Below are positions 1 through 8,282 of a DNA stretch of 64,000 nucleotides, piece after piece (the first letter of the stretch is position 1; each line of letters starts with the position of its first letter). The DNA comes from CAVUAT01 sp963848045 (GTDB lineage: Bacteria > Actinomycetota > Thermoleophilia > Solirubrobacterales > 70-9). The position numbers and the translations under genes were made by a program. The notes beneath the pieces were generated by a model. It was not told where the DNA came from and did no database searches. It saw only the letters and a program-made list of their open reading frames with translations. The DNA lies in the NCBI GenBank assembly GCA_963848045.1, contig CAWKCC010000004.1, positions 1 through 64,000 on the forward strand, given 5' to 3'.

Positions 1-79
1 GCGCGAAAGGGAGCAGCGCAGCCGCTGACGGCTCGACTGCGTGGAGAGGAGGGGCCCTTCGCGCGGCCCTGCGGCGCAA

Positions 80-1030
80 CTACGCCGACGGCGCGGCTGT
101 CGCCGGGGTGCCGGCGGTGGCGGCGCCGAGGTGGCGCCTCAGGAAGTGCAGCTGGTCGGCGATGGCGCGCTCGCGCCACTCGCCGACGTAGATGTCGAAG
201 TGGTTGCAGGGGTACTCGCGCACCTCGGCGCGGCCCTTGGCCCGCCAGGCGGCGGCCTTGGCAGCGGCCGGCGGGGCGATCGAGTCACGGTCGGCCACCT
301 GGATCAGGATCGGGCAGTGGAGCTCGTCCATGCGGGTGATGGCGCGGTTCTGCCCCTCATAGAGCAGGGCGCGGGCCGTTAGCTCGTTGCGCCAGCCGGG
401 GCCGGCGATCGCCGTGTAGCCCGGCAGCGCCTCCTCGCTGCTCATCGCCGCGATCTCGCCGGGCCTGGCGACGAGCGGGATCAGGTGCGGCGGCTCGCGT
501 CTCAAGATCGTGGCCACGTCGCGGAGGGCATCGCCCGTCGTCCTGAGCAGATGCATCGGGCCCGCGTAGCGGACGATCTCGAGCAGGGTCCGCATGCCGT
601 CGAGGTCAGGGGTCTGGGAGACGACCGCCGCGATTCGCGGGTCGTCGGCCGCCACGTAGACGACGTGCCCGCCCGACCAGGAGGTGCCCCAGAGAACGAT
701 CCGCTCGGGGTCGACGCCGTCCAGCCCGCGGGCCAAGGCCACGGCGGCGCGGTAGTCGTCGCGGTGCCGGGGCGGCCAGGCGAACTGCCTCGGCTCGCCG
801 CTGGATGCCCCGAAGCCGCGGTAGTCGAACAGCACCACGTCGAGGCCGGCGTCGGCGAAGGCCTCGGCGAAGGGCTCGAGGCCCGAGTCGCGGGTGCCGC
901 CGATGCCGTGCGCCATGACCACGCAGGGGCGCCCCGCCTCGGTGCTCAGCGCTTCGCCCTGGCCGGCGTAATGCCAGGCGGCGCAGCTCTCGCCGCTGCT
1001 GGTGAACTCCACGTCGCGACGTTCAGGCAA
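80..1030 (-). CDS. alpha/beta hydrolase family protein
   Basis: This 316-residue protein has an alpha/beta-hydrolase fold. It shows an oxyanion-region motif VVMAHGIGG near residues 37-45, a nucleophile elbow GTSWSGG (Ser117), a late Asp in VADRDS and a His in PCNHFD. The elbow is GxSxS rather than the usual GxSxG. The start is a TTG at 1030 that overlaps the stop of the upstream monooxygenase gene by 8 nt, so the two are probably translationally coupled. It is the last gene of the TlpA-CcdA-monooxygenase run. The substrate cannot be predicted; a dienelactone-hydrolase or acyl-esterase role is possible. Confidence 0.8.
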   Translation of the reverse strand: MPERRDVEFTSSGESCAAWHYAGQGEALSTEAGRPCVVMAHGIGGTRDSGLEPFAEAFADAGLDVVLFDYRGFGASSGEPRQFAWPPRHRDDYRAAVALARGLDGVDPERIVLWGTSWSGGHVVYVAADDPRIAAVVSQTPDLDGMRTLLEIVRYAGPMHLLRTTGDALRDVATILRREPPHLIPLVARPGEIAAMSSEEALPGYTAIAGPGWRNELTARALLYEGQNRAITRMDELHCPILIQVADRDSIAPPAAAKAAAWRAKGRAEVREYPCNHFDIYVGEWRERAIADQLHFLRRHLGAATAGTPATAAPSA

Positions 1031-2402
1031 CCGCGGGCTCCTCGCGCGCGGTGCGGTGGGCTTGGAAGCTGACGCCGGTGCCGGCCTCGGCGCGCTCGCG
1101 GCCCGCGGGCATCTCCCGGTGCTTCAGGTCGTGCTCGTAGGAGTACCACTCGATCTGCATCGTGTGGCGCGGGCTTTCCTTGAAGTGGCCCGCATGCTTG
1201 TGCTCGTCCGCTGCGATCATCCGCTCCATCTGCTCGCGCGGCGGAAGCGCGTAGTCGCCGCCCAGATAGCGCGCAAGCAGCTTCGACTGCAGCTCCACGA
1301 ACGGGAACAGCGTCGGGATCGTCTGTGCGAGGCCGATGAAGGCGAGGTCGTCGAAGCCCGGCTTGAAGATGCGCTTGAACAGGGGCAGGCGGTTGTCGGG
1401 GGCGGAGAGGAACTCCGGGTCGAAGAAGGGGAAGGTGATCCTGTAGCCGGTCGCGTAGACGATCGCGTCGATCCGCTCGACGCTGCCGTCCTCGAAGCGA
1501 ACGGAATCGCCCTGCAGCTCGGCGACGTCGGGCTTGGCGACGGCGTCGCCCGAGCCGAGGCGCAGCATCAGCTCGCTGGAGACGGTGGGATGCGCCTCCA
1601 GGAACTCGTGGTTGGGGCGGGGGAGGCCGAAGTCCTCCATGCGGCCCGAGGCGAGCCGCGGCAGCGGCCTGGCGAGCCAGCGCTGCAGCCTCAGCGGAAG
1701 GTACGGGCTCGTCTTCACGACCTGGTCGGAGGGGCGCCCGAACATGTACTTGGGGACGACCCAGGCGCCGCTGCGGGTGGAAAGGAAGACCCGCTCTGCC
1801 ACGCCGCGCCGGGAGAGCTCCGAGACGATGTCGACGGCGCTGTTGCCGATGCCGACGACCAGCACCCGCTTGTCGCGGAGGTCGAGCGGCTCGGTCGGCG
1901 AGAGATAGTGGTGCGAATGGATCGTCTCCCCGGCGAAGCTGCCCGGGTAGTCGGGGTAGCGCGGGTCCCAGTGGTGGCCGTTGGCGACGACCAGGAAGTC
2001 GAAGCGCTCCGGCTCTCCGCCGCCGGCGACGATCTCCCAGCCGCCGTCGGGCAGGTGCTCGGCGTGCCCCACAGGGGTCTTGAAGCGAATCGACCCGCGC
2101 AGGCCGAAGGCGTCGACGTAGCGGTTCAGGTAGTCGAGGATCTCGCTGTGGTGCGGGTAATCGGGGTACTCGGGGCCCATCGGCATGTCGCGAAACGAGA
2201 TGCAGTCGCGCGAGGTGTCGATGTGAAGCGAGCGGTAGGCCGAGGAGCGGCCGTTGGGGTTGCCGAAGTACCAGTTGCCCCCGATGTCGTCGGAGGCCTC
2301 GAAGCACGTGTAGCGGATGCCGCGGTCGCTCATGGCCTTGCCGGCCGTGAGGCCGCTGATACCGGCCCCGATTACGCAGATGTTCGGTTTGTCGCTGGCC
2401 AA
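1023..2402 (-). CDS. flavin-containing monooxygenase
   Basis: This 459-residue FAD/NADPH enzyme belongs to the flavin monooxygenase / Baeyer-Villiger group. It has a FAD Rossmann motif GAGISG at residues 12-17 and a second, NADPH-type motif VVGIGNSAVD near 160-170. Between them lies an FMO-like stretch, VVANGHHWDPRYPDYPG. Such enzymes insert oxygen at S or N atoms or into ketones; the substrate here is unknown. The start is TTG at 2402, 2 nt after the stop of ccdA, and the 3' end overlaps the next hydrolase. The pairing with a hydrolase would suit a ketone-to-ester-to-acid route, but that is inference. Confidence 0.88.
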   Translation of the reverse strand: MASDKPNICVIGAGISGLTAGKAMSDRGIRYTCFEASDDIGGNWYFGNPNGRSSAYRSLHIDTSRDCISFRDMPMGPEYPDYPHHSEILDYLNRYVDAFGLRGSIRFKTPVGHAEHLPDGGWEIVAGGGEPERFDFLVVANGHHWDPRYPDYPGSFAGETIHSHHYLSPTEPLDLRDKRVLVVGIGNSAVDIVSELSRRGVAERVFLSTRSGAWVVPKYMFGRPSDQVVKTSPYLPLRLQRWLARPLPRLASGRMEDFGLPRPNHEFLEAHPTVSSELMLRLGSGDAVAKPDVAELQGDSVRFEDGSVERIDAIVYATGYRITFPFFDPEFLSAPDNRLPLFKRIFKPGFDDLAFIGLAQTIPTLFPFVELQSKLLARYLGGDYALPPREQMERMIAADEHKHAGHFKESPRHTMQIEWYSYEHDLKHREMPAGRERAEAGTGVSFQAHRTAREEPAVA

Positions 2403-2404
2403 GG

Positions 2405-3151
2405 TCAGACCTCCGAGAAGAAGTTCAGCCCGAGGCTATCGAGGAACTGTTGCGCCTCGGCGTTGAGGCGGAACAGCTCCCCGGTCCAGATCAGCACTCC
2501 CATCCCGATCAGCACCACTCCACCCGCCGCCATGATCACGGCGTAGTGGCGTTTGATCGCATCGAAGGCGGTCGTCATGCGCGCGAACGCGACGGCGGTC
2601 AGCAGGAACGGGACCGCCAGGCCCGCCGAGTAGATGGCCAGCAGGAACGCCCCCCGGCCGGCCGATTCCGAGAGCGCGGCCGCCGAGAGCACCGCGGCGA
2701 GAGTGGGGCCGACGCAGGGCGTCCAGGCGACGGCGAATGCCGCACCGGCGACGATCGGGCCGCCCGTGCCGGCGCGCTCCATGAGGCCCTCGACTCGCCA
2801 CTCGCGATTGAGCCTCGTGATGAACAGGGCCGACACGAAGAAGACGCCCATGGCGATGATCAGGGCAGCCGAGATCTTGTTGAGCAGCTCGCGGTTGTCC
2901 TGCAGCGCGCTGCCGAGACCCGTGGCGGTGAGGCCGAGCAACACGAAGATGGCGGAGAAGCTGGCGACGAAGAGCAGGCTGGAGGGCAGGACCCGGCGCC
3001 AGCCGGCATCCTCGATGTCGGTGGCCGCAACACCGGTGACGGCGGCGAGATATCCCGGCACCAGCGGCAGCACGCAGGGGGACAGAAACGAGACGAGGCC
3101 GGCGGCGAACGCGGCCAGAACGCCTATGCCCGCAGCGGGGTCGTTCTCCAT
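2405..3151 (-). CDS. ccdA: CcdA-like cytochrome c biogenesis / thiol-disulfide membrane protein
   Basis: A 248-residue polytopic membrane protein of the CcdA/DsbD-beta family. These proteins carry electrons from cytoplasmic thioredoxin across the membrane to an extracytoplasmic thioredoxin-like partner. About six hydrophobic segments are visible. The two conserved membrane cysteines are present in the N-terminal SFLSPCVLPLVPGYL and in AWTPCVGPTLAAVL, the expected half-repeat motifs. It sits 15 nt downstream of a TlpA-like lipoprotein, its likely partner, and just upstream of a monooxygenase. Start is ATG at 3151. Roles in cytochrome c maturation or general thiol reduction are both possible. 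Confidence 0.9.
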   Translation of the reverse strand: MENDPAAGIGVLAAFAAGLVSFLSPCVLPLVPGYLAAVTGVAATDIEDAGWRRVLPSSLLFVASFSAIFVLLGLTATGLGSALQDNRELLNKISAALIIAMGVFFVSALFITRLNREWRVEGLMERAGTGGPIVAGAAFAVAWTPCVGPTLAAVLSAAALSESAGRGAFLLAIYSAGLAVPFLLTAVAFARMTTAFDAIKRHYAVIMAAGGVVLIGMGVLIWTGELFRLNAEAQQFLDSLGLNFFSEV

Positions 3152-3166
3152 GTAGTAAGTGTGGCG

Positions 3167-3772
3167 CTAACCGGCCAGCAGGTACCGCTGGATGTCCGCC
3201 TCGAGCTCCTCGCGGGACGCGTAGGCACCCTGCCTGGTGTAGGCGATCTCGCCCGAGGAGTCGATGAAGGCCGTGCCCGGCGAGACGTTGCCGATGCCCA
3301 GTTCCCGCGCCACGTCGCCGCTGGTGTCCTCGACGCTCGGGAAGGAGATCGGCACCTCCGAGAGGAAGCCCTCGGCGGCCTCGAGTGAGTCGTCCTGAGT
3401 GTTGATGCCGACGAAGGCGACGTCTGACGCGTGGGCCTGGGCGGACTCGCTGAAGAACGGAAGCTCGTCACGGCAGGGCGGGCACCACGAGGCCCAGCGG
3501 TTGACCAGCACGGGCTGTCCCGCCAGCTCGGCCAGCTTCGCATCGAGAGCCTCCTTGCCACCCGGGATGATCTCGTTCGCCTGCTCGAGGTTCGCGGCGA
3601 TCACAGCCGTTCCCTTCTTGGATGCGGGCCCGCCGGCGGGGTCGGCCGCGGGTGCGGGGGCCTCGAGCTGCGTTGCGGCGGCGTCCGGGCTCGAGGCCTG
3701 CTCGGAATCCGAGCCGCAGGCCGCCAGCGCCATCGCGGAGAAGACGCCCAGGACGATGGAAGGGAGCCGCAT
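3167..3772 (-). CDS. TlpA/ResA-like thioredoxin-domain lipoprotein
   Basis: A 201-residue predicted lipoprotein thiol oxidoreductase. The start chosen is ATG at 3772, because it gives a clean signal peptide ending in a lipobox (LAAC, Cys19); the frame stays open further upstream but that sequence is arginine-rich and not signal-like. A low-complexity Ala/Pro linker follows, then a thioredoxin fold with active site WASWCPPC (Cys97, Cys100) and FVGINTQDD. It is the first gene of an operon with ccdA, so it probably takes electrons from CcdA to reduce apocytochrome c or other exported thiols. A TAGCTT hexamer lies 8 nt upstream with no Shine-Dalgarno. Confidence 0.88.
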   Translation of the reverse strand: MRLPSIVLGVFSAMALAACGSDSEQASSPDAAATQLEAPAPAADPAGGPASKKGTAVIAANLEQANEIIPGGKEALDAKLAELAGQPVLVNRWASWCPPCRDELPFFSESAQAHASDVAFVGINTQDDSLEAAEGFLSEVPISFPSVEDTSGDVARELGIGNVSPGTAFIDSSGEIAYTRQGAYASREELEADIQRYLLAG

Positions 3773-3780
3773 CGCCTCTG

Positions 3781-3786
3781 AAGCTA
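3781..3786 (-). promoter_or_regulatory. candidate -10 element (leaderless) for the TlpA-like gene
   Basis: TAGCTT on the minus strand, 8 nt before the ATG at 3772. It fits the TANNNT pattern seen before many genes here and would place the transcript start at or near the start codon. No clear -35 was recognised. Confidence 0.4.
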
Positions 3787-3985
3787 CGCGGTGACGTAAA
3801 TGCCGCCTAAGCCGCGCCGCGGCCTCCGGCGGTTGCGCGACGGCCCTGACTGCGCCATAGTCGCGAGGGTCACAAGAAGGTCGGGTCGGCTCGACCGGCC
3901 ACGGCCGCGGCCGGCCGTCAGGTCGGCCGGCGAGCGTGGCGGCCTTCATCCCCCTGGGGCCGCCGCGTTCGTTCAAGGGCACCGT

Positions 3986-3991
3986 TAGGTT
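3986..3991 (+). promoter_or_regulatory. candidate -10 element (leaderless) for the 3998 lipoprotein gene
   Basis: TAGGTT lies 6 nt before the ATG at 3998 and there is no Shine-Dalgarno, so the mRNA may begin at the start codon. Confidence 0.42.
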
Positions 3992-3997
3992 TCCGCC

Positions 3998-4399
3998 ATG
4001 GGCCGCGCGATCACCGCCACCACCGCCGCCCTGCTCGCCATCGCCGGCGCCGGCGGCTGCGGTGGGGGGGAGGGTGACGGCCTGCTGGAGGAGAACGCCC
4101 TGCGCGCCTGCCTCGCCGAGGGCGGCATCGGGGCAGAGCCCGTGACAAGCGGGCCGGACCCCGGCCTGGGCAACATCTCCGCCGACTTCAGGGCCGCCAC
4201 CGCGGAAGGGATCAGGGTGGAGGTGGTGGTGCAGGGCAGCGCGCAGAAGGCGCGGCGGACCGCCGCCGACGTGCGCGCGGCGCTGCAGGCCTTCGGCGCC
4301 TCCGAGAGCGAGGTGGTGACCGCGCGAAACGCGATCGTCGTCTTCGCCGGCACACCCTCGGATCGAGCCCTGGAAGTAGCGCGGGAGTGCCTGGGCTGA
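3998..4399 (+). CDS. hypothetical small lipoprotein
   Basis: A 133-residue protein I do not recognise. It has a short signal peptide ending at AGAGGC, which makes Cys21 a plausible lipidated cysteine, followed by a glycine-rich linker. The mature part is about 105 residues and looks like a small mixed alpha/beta domain with the pattern IRVEVVVQGSAQKARRT. It shares a TGATG stop/start overlap with the next hydrolase gene, so the two are co-transcribed. A possible job is a surface-anchored binding or scaffold protein, but no function can be assigned. Confidence 0.72.
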   Translation: MGRAITATTAALLAIAGAGGCGGGEGDGLLEENALRACLAEGGIGAEPVTSGPDPGLGNISADFRAATAEGIRVEVVVQGSAQKARRTAADVRAALQAFGASESEVVTARNAIVVFAGTPSDRALEVARECLG

Positions 4400-5232
4400 T
4401 GTCCGAGGCTCCGGGAAGATTCGTCGAGGTCGAGGGGCTGCGAATCCACTACCGCGAGCATGGCGAGGGCGAGCCGGTGCTGCTGCTGCACGGCTGGCCG
4501 ACCTCCTCGTTCCTGTGGCGTGAGATCATCGGTCCGGTCGCCGAGCGCGGACGCAGGGTGATCGCCGTTGACCTGCCGGGGTTCGGGCACAGCGACAAGC
4601 CGCTCGATGCCTCCTACAGCTTCCGTTTCCATGACCGCGTCCTCAGCGCCTTCCTGGAGGCCGTGGGGGCTCCCCGGCTCGGCCTCGCCGTGCACGACCT
4701 GGGCGGGCCCGTCGGCCTCTACTGGGCCTCACGGCACCCCGAGCAAGTGAGCTCGCTGGCCCTGCTCAACACCCTGGTCTACGCAAGACCGTCGTGGGCG
4801 GTGATCGCCTTCATCAGCGCGGCGCGGATGCCCGGCGTGCGCTCCTGGCTGACCAGCCCCAGCGGGCTCGAGCGGGCGATGAAGATCGGCGTCCACGACA
4901 AGGACTGCCTGACCGAGCAGGTGATCCGCGGCGTCCAGGAGCCGTTCGCCACCGACGCCGCGCGCGAGGCCCTGCGCAAGGCGGGCATCGGCCTCGCCCC
5001 GGCTGGGATGAGGGAGGTCGAGGCCTGGATCCCGACGATCGACGTCCCCGTGCGCATCGTCTACGGGGCTCGTGACCGCATCCTGCCCGATGTCGAGCGC
5101 ACGATGCGGCGCGTCGAGAGCGATGTGGGCGGCGCCGAGGTCACCGTGCTGCCTGACTGCGGCCACTTCCTCCAGGAGGAGCGCCCGGGCGAGGTCGCCG
5201 CGGCGCTCGCCGACTTCTACGCGGCGCCGTGA
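4399..5232 (+). CDS. alpha/beta hydrolase, haloalkane dehalogenase / epoxide hydrolase-like
   Basis: A 277-residue alpha/beta hydrolase. HGWP at residues 31-34 is the oxyanion-hole motif. The nucleophile elbow is VHDLGG, with Asp100 as nucleophile instead of serine, which is the signature of the haloalkane dehalogenase / epoxide hydrolase branch. The catalytic His is in DCGHFLQEE near the C-terminus. The ATG at 4399 overlaps the preceding TGA by one base; a GTG 12 nt further up is also in frame but less likely. The exact substrate is open, since dehalogenases, epoxide hydrolases and fluoroacetate dehalogenases share these motifs. Confidence 0.82.
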   Translation: MSEAPGRFVEVEGLRIHYREHGEGEPVLLLHGWPTSSFLWREIIGPVAERGRRVIAVDLPGFGHSDKPLDASYSFRFHDRVLSAFLEAVGAPRLGLAVHDLGGPVGLYWASRHPEQVSSLALLNTLVYARPSWAVIAFISAARMPGVRSWLTSPSGLERAMKIGVHDKDCLTEQVIRGVQEPFATDAAREALRKAGIGLAPAGMREVEAWIPTIDVPVRIVYGARDRILPDVERTMRRVESDVGGAEVTVLPDCGHFLQEERPGEVAAALADFYAAP

Positions 5233-5242
5233 GAGGGGGAAG

Positions 5243-5506
5243 GTGGCCGAGGCCAGGATCGAGGTGCGGCTGAGCGCCCGCGCGAGCCGGGACCAGATCG
5301 GGGGGTTCCGCGATGGGCGGCTGCTCGCGAGGGTCACGGCACCCCCGGTTGACGGCCGGGCCAACCGCGCGCTCTGCCGCCTGATCGCCGGTCGCGCGGA
5401 CGTGGCGCCCTCGCGAGTCACGGTCGTCCGGGGCCAGCGCTCCCGCGACAAGCTGATCTCCGTCGAGGGGATCGACGAAGCGCTGCTGCGAAGGGCCCTC
5501 GACTGA
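5243..5506 (+). CDS. YggU/DUF167 family protein
   Basis: An 87-residue protein of the YggU (DUF167, UPF0235) family. Recognisable features are the opening ARIEVRLSARAS, the core VTAPPVDGRANRALCRLIA and the strand VVRGQRSRDKLISV. The family is small and conserved, with solved structures but no firm function. The start chosen is GTG at 5243, because family homology begins there and a purine-rich GAGAGGGGG sits just upstream. It begins 10 nt after the dehalogenase-like gene stops, so it belongs to the same transcript. An open frame extends upstream inside the hydrolase gene but is not family-like. Confidence 0.85.
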   Translation: MAEARIEVRLSARASRDQIGGFRDGRLLARVTAPPVDGRANRALCRLIAGRADVAPSRVTVVRGQRSRDKLISVEGIDEALLRRALD

Positions 5507-5613
5507 CCGGCCTCGTGAACAGATGGCGAGCTCGCAGAGGCAATCGCCGCGGCGGTCAGCGACAATGTTGCGTCACGCCTCAGTCAACGAGCCCACGATC
5601 GATGGAGGTCACC

Positions 5614-6537
5614 ATGCGCCGCCTTGCCCCGAACCGCTCTCTGCGCGCGCCCCTGCTGGTGGCGCTGGCCCTGATCGTCGCTTGCGCGGTACCCGCCGGC
5701 GCCGCGGGGGCGGGCGGCGACATGGACGGCGCGGATGACGCGATCGTGGTCGTCTCCGGGCCGGTCGAGGTGGCGGCCGGGAGCACCGTCGAGGGCGTCT
5801 TCGTGGTACATGGAGACGTCACGATCGCGGGCGCGGTGCGCGGCGACGTCGTCGCGATCGACGGGGACGTGGCCGTCGCCGGCACGGTGGATGGCGACGT
5901 GGTCACAGTCGCCGGCAAGGCTCGCATCCTCGACGGGGCCTCGGTGAGCGGGGACCTGAGCTACTGGGACGAGGAGCCCGAGGTCTCGCCGGGGGCCGAG
6001 GTCGGCGGCGAGACCACCAAGCAGGGATGGGACGACACTGCCGGCACCCTCGCGATCGTCGGGGCATTCGTCCTGTGGCTTGCCGTCACGGTCTCCGCCC
6101 TGATCCTGGGCGTGATCCTCGTGCTGCTCTTGCCGAGGGCGGCCGACGCAGTCTTCGCGCAGGCGCGCGACAACCTCGCCGTCTCGATCGCGGTCGGCCT
6201 CGCCGTGCTGGTGGCGCTGCCGGTGGTGGCCCTTGGGGCCGCTCTTACGCTGCTCGGCCTGCCGCTCGCCCTGGTGCTCGGGCTGGCGCTGCTGCCGCTG
6301 GCTGCGGTCGCCTACGTGGCCGGCGCCTGGGCGCTCGGAAGGGCTCTGATCGCGCCGCCGCGCGGGCGAATCGCGTCGTTCCTGGTGGGCCTGGCGATCC
6401 TGCGGGTGGCGGCGCTGGTGCCGGTGCTCGGATTCATCGTCTGGTTCGCCGCCGTGGCGGTCGGCCTCGGCCTGCTGGCGATGGCCGTGGGAGCCGCGCG
6501 GGAGGCCCCAGCGGGGACGCGGGCGGCATCCTCGTAG
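5614..6537 (+). CDS. bactofilin-like polymer-forming domain with membrane anchor
   Basis: A 307-residue exported or membrane protein. A signal-like hydrophobic segment (residues ~10-32) is followed by a right-handed beta-helix-like region built from short repeats such as VEGVFVVHGDVTIAG, VRGDVVAIDGDVAVAG and VDGDVVTVAG, as in bactofilins and other polymer-forming domains. A short linker leads to a C-terminal half with about four hydrophobic segments. ATG at 5614 has a good GGAGG Shine-Dalgarno six bases upstream and gives a clean signal, so I prefer it to upstream starts. Probably an envelope scaffold or morphogenesis protein; the function is not proven. Confidence 0.75.
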   Translation: MRRLAPNRSLRAPLLVALALIVACAVPAGAAGAGGDMDGADDAIVVVSGPVEVAAGSTVEGVFVVHGDVTIAGAVRGDVVAIDGDVAVAGTVDGDVVTVAGKARILDGASVSGDLSYWDEEPEVSPGAEVGGETTKQGWDDTAGTLAIVGAFVLWLAVTVSALILGVILVLLLPRAADAVFAQARDNLAVSIAVGLAVLVALPVVALGAALTLLGLPLALVLGLALLPLAAVAYVAGAWALGRALIAPPRGRIASFLVGLAILRVAALVPVLGFIVWFAAVAVGLGLLAMAVGAAREAPAGTRAASS

Positions 6538-6601
6538 CCACAACGGCAACGCTCGATAAGCCCGATTATGGAAACCCGGGCCGGGAGAATCGGCACGGCT
6601 G

Positions 6602-7258
6602 ATGGCACGGGACCTGCTGCTGATCGCCTGCGTGATCTACGCCCTCAACCTGATGCCCGCCTTCGGGCCGCCGACGAGCGCGGTCCTGGTCGTCTTCTCG
6701 CTCAACCTCGATCTGCCGGCGGCGCCACTGATCGCCTGCGGCGCCCTCGCCGCCGCCGCCGGGCGCTTCACGCTCGCAAACGGCGCCAGACGGCTGCGTC
6801 CCCGGCTCTCCGAGGAGCGCCGTCGCAACCTGGCGGCGGCCCAGAGCGCGCTGGTCGAAAACCAGGCCCGCTCGCTGACCGGGCTCGCGCTCTTCGCACT
6901 GTCGCCCGTACCCAGCGGTCAGCTGTTCACGGCCGCCGGGCTGATGACGGTCGCATTGGAACCGCTGACCGCGGCCTTCTTCGCCGGGCGCCTGGTCTCC
7001 TACACGATCTACGTCACCGGAGCCTCGGCCGTGGAGAGCACGCTGGGAGACGAGATCACCGGGAGCCTGACATCGCCCCTGGGACTGGCGCTGCAGCTGA
7101 TCGCCCTCCTGGCGCTGGCGCTGCTGATCAGGGTCCCGTGGGCCGACCTGCTGGCGAGTCGGTCCGGCGCGGACGACTCAGCCGGCGATCGGGACCGCGA
7201 TCGCCAGGTAGACGGCGATCGAGAGCAGATCCTGGGCGATCGTCGCCAGGGGCCCTGA
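6602..7258 (+). CDS. VTT/DedA-like small membrane protein (tentative)
   Basis: A 218-residue membrane protein with about four or five hydrophobic segments and an arginine-rich cytoplasmic loop (ARRLRPRLSEERRRN). The stretch FALSPVPSGQLFTAAGLM, followed by a FFAGR motif, resembles the re-entrant loops of VTT/DedA (SNARE-associated) proteins, which work as lipid scramblases or in ion homeostasis. That match is by eye and tentative. Its last 81 bases overlap, in antisense, the 3' end of the convergent MgtE-like gene, so the two C-termini are encoded by the same DNA. Confidence 0.65.
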   Translation: MARDLLLIACVIYALNLMPAFGPPTSAVLVVFSLNLDLPAAPLIACGALAAAAGRFTLANGARRLRPRLSEERRRNLAAAQSALVENQARSLTGLALFALSPVPSGQLFTAAGLMTVALEPLTAAFFAGRLVSYTIYVTGASAVESTLGDEITGSLTSPLGLALQLIALLALALLIRVPWADLLASRSGADDSAGDRDRDRQVDGDREQILGDRRQGP

Positions 7259-8128
7259 GCCGAACGCCGGGTCCACCCCCAGCCGCTGCAGCACCACCGG
7301 CAGGACCATCGCCACCGCCGTGGCGATCGAGCAACTCGCGAACAGTGCGAGAGCGACGGCCAGGGCCACGTCCGCGTCACCCCAAACCAGCAGCGCGAAG
7401 GGCAGGAACGCGACGCCGACGATCGTCCCCGCGATCACGCCGGTGAGCAGCTCGCGCCCCAGCACATCGCGCGCCCGAACCCCCGCCGAGAACGCCCGAA
7501 TCATCACAGTCTCAGTCTGAGTCCCGACGGCGTCGGCCATGTACACGACCGCCGGCAGGAAGAAGGCCAGCAGCACCTTCGCGTCGAGCTCGGCCTCGAA
7601 CGAGCCCACGATCAGGGCGGATCCCATCGCGCCCACCAACCCCACGAGCAGCCACGGCATGCGGTGCCACAGCCGGCGCGGAACAGCCTCCTCGGCGGCA
7701 CTGCGAGCGCGCCTGGTGCCCGCCAGATAGCCGCCGATCCGCGCCAGGTCCTTGGCGTGCTGGGTGACAAGCACCGGCAGCATGGACGCGGCGGGAACGA
7801 AGCCCGCGAAAGCCCCGCGCGCGTCAACCACACAGATGCCCGACCCGCCGTAGGTGACGATCCTCGACGCGACCGCCTCCTCTGGGGCATCTGCCGAGAC
7901 GATCGGCGTCCCGGCCTCTATCAACTCGCCCAGGGTCTGTGCTTCGTCTGCGGCGAACAGACGCTCAGCGCGAACGATGCCTAGCGGCGTGCCCTCCCGG
8001 AGCACCACGATGGCCGCAGCGGATTCGAACTTGCCGCCCGGCAGCGAGGCGCGAGCGTCCCGGACGGAATCCGTCGGGGAGCCCGTCGGGACGCCGGTCG
8101 TCGCGTGCTCCAGTGCTGTCCCGCTCAT
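7178..8128 (-). CDS. MgtE-like magnesium/divalent cation transporter, short form
   Basis: A 316-residue protein of the MgtE (SLC41-like) family. Residues ~30-130 form a CBS-pair region (AAIVVLREGTPLGIV, GSGICVVDARGAFAGF). The membrane domain of about five segments follows, with the hallmark MADAVGTQTETVMIRAF and the pore-lining motif DPAFGSGPLATIAQD near the C-terminus. The acidic N-terminal superhelical domain of classical MgtE (about 130 residues) is missing. Transport is of Mg2+ or a similar cation; CBS domains usually gate it. The gene is monocistronic, and its 3' end overlaps the convergent membrane-protein gene by 81 nt. Confidence 0.85.
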   Translation of the reverse strand: MSGTALEHATTGVPTGSPTDSVRDARASLPGGKFESAAAIVVLREGTPLGIVRAERLFAADEAQTLGELIEAGTPIVSADAPEEAVASRIVTYGGSGICVVDARGAFAGFVPAASMLPVLVTQHAKDLARIGGYLAGTRRARSAAEEAVPRRLWHRMPWLLVGLVGAMGSALIVGSFEAELDAKVLLAFFLPAVVYMADAVGTQTETVMIRAFSAGVRARDVLGRELLTGVIAGTIVGVAFLPFALLVWGDADVALAVALALFASCSIATAVAMVLPVVLQRLGVDPAFGSGPLATIAQDLLSIAVYLAIAVPIAG

Positions 8129-8282
8129 TGCGCGAGGCCGACGCCGGTCTCAGCTCCCAGCGGCAACGCTTCGCTGCTCCCCACCATCACCCGGTCCCCA
8201 CGATCACCATCTCCATTCGGGTGCTCCGTCTCTTCGCCTCATGCGGGCGCCGGCCGATCCGGATCCTACCGGGGCTCCGAGC

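Noticed and set aside
1002..2546. A 514-codon open frame on the plus strand opposite the monooxygenase gene
   Set aside because: High GC makes long antisense frames common. Its translation is Arg/Val/Glu-rich without any family motif, while the minus-strand product has clear FAD and NADPH sites.
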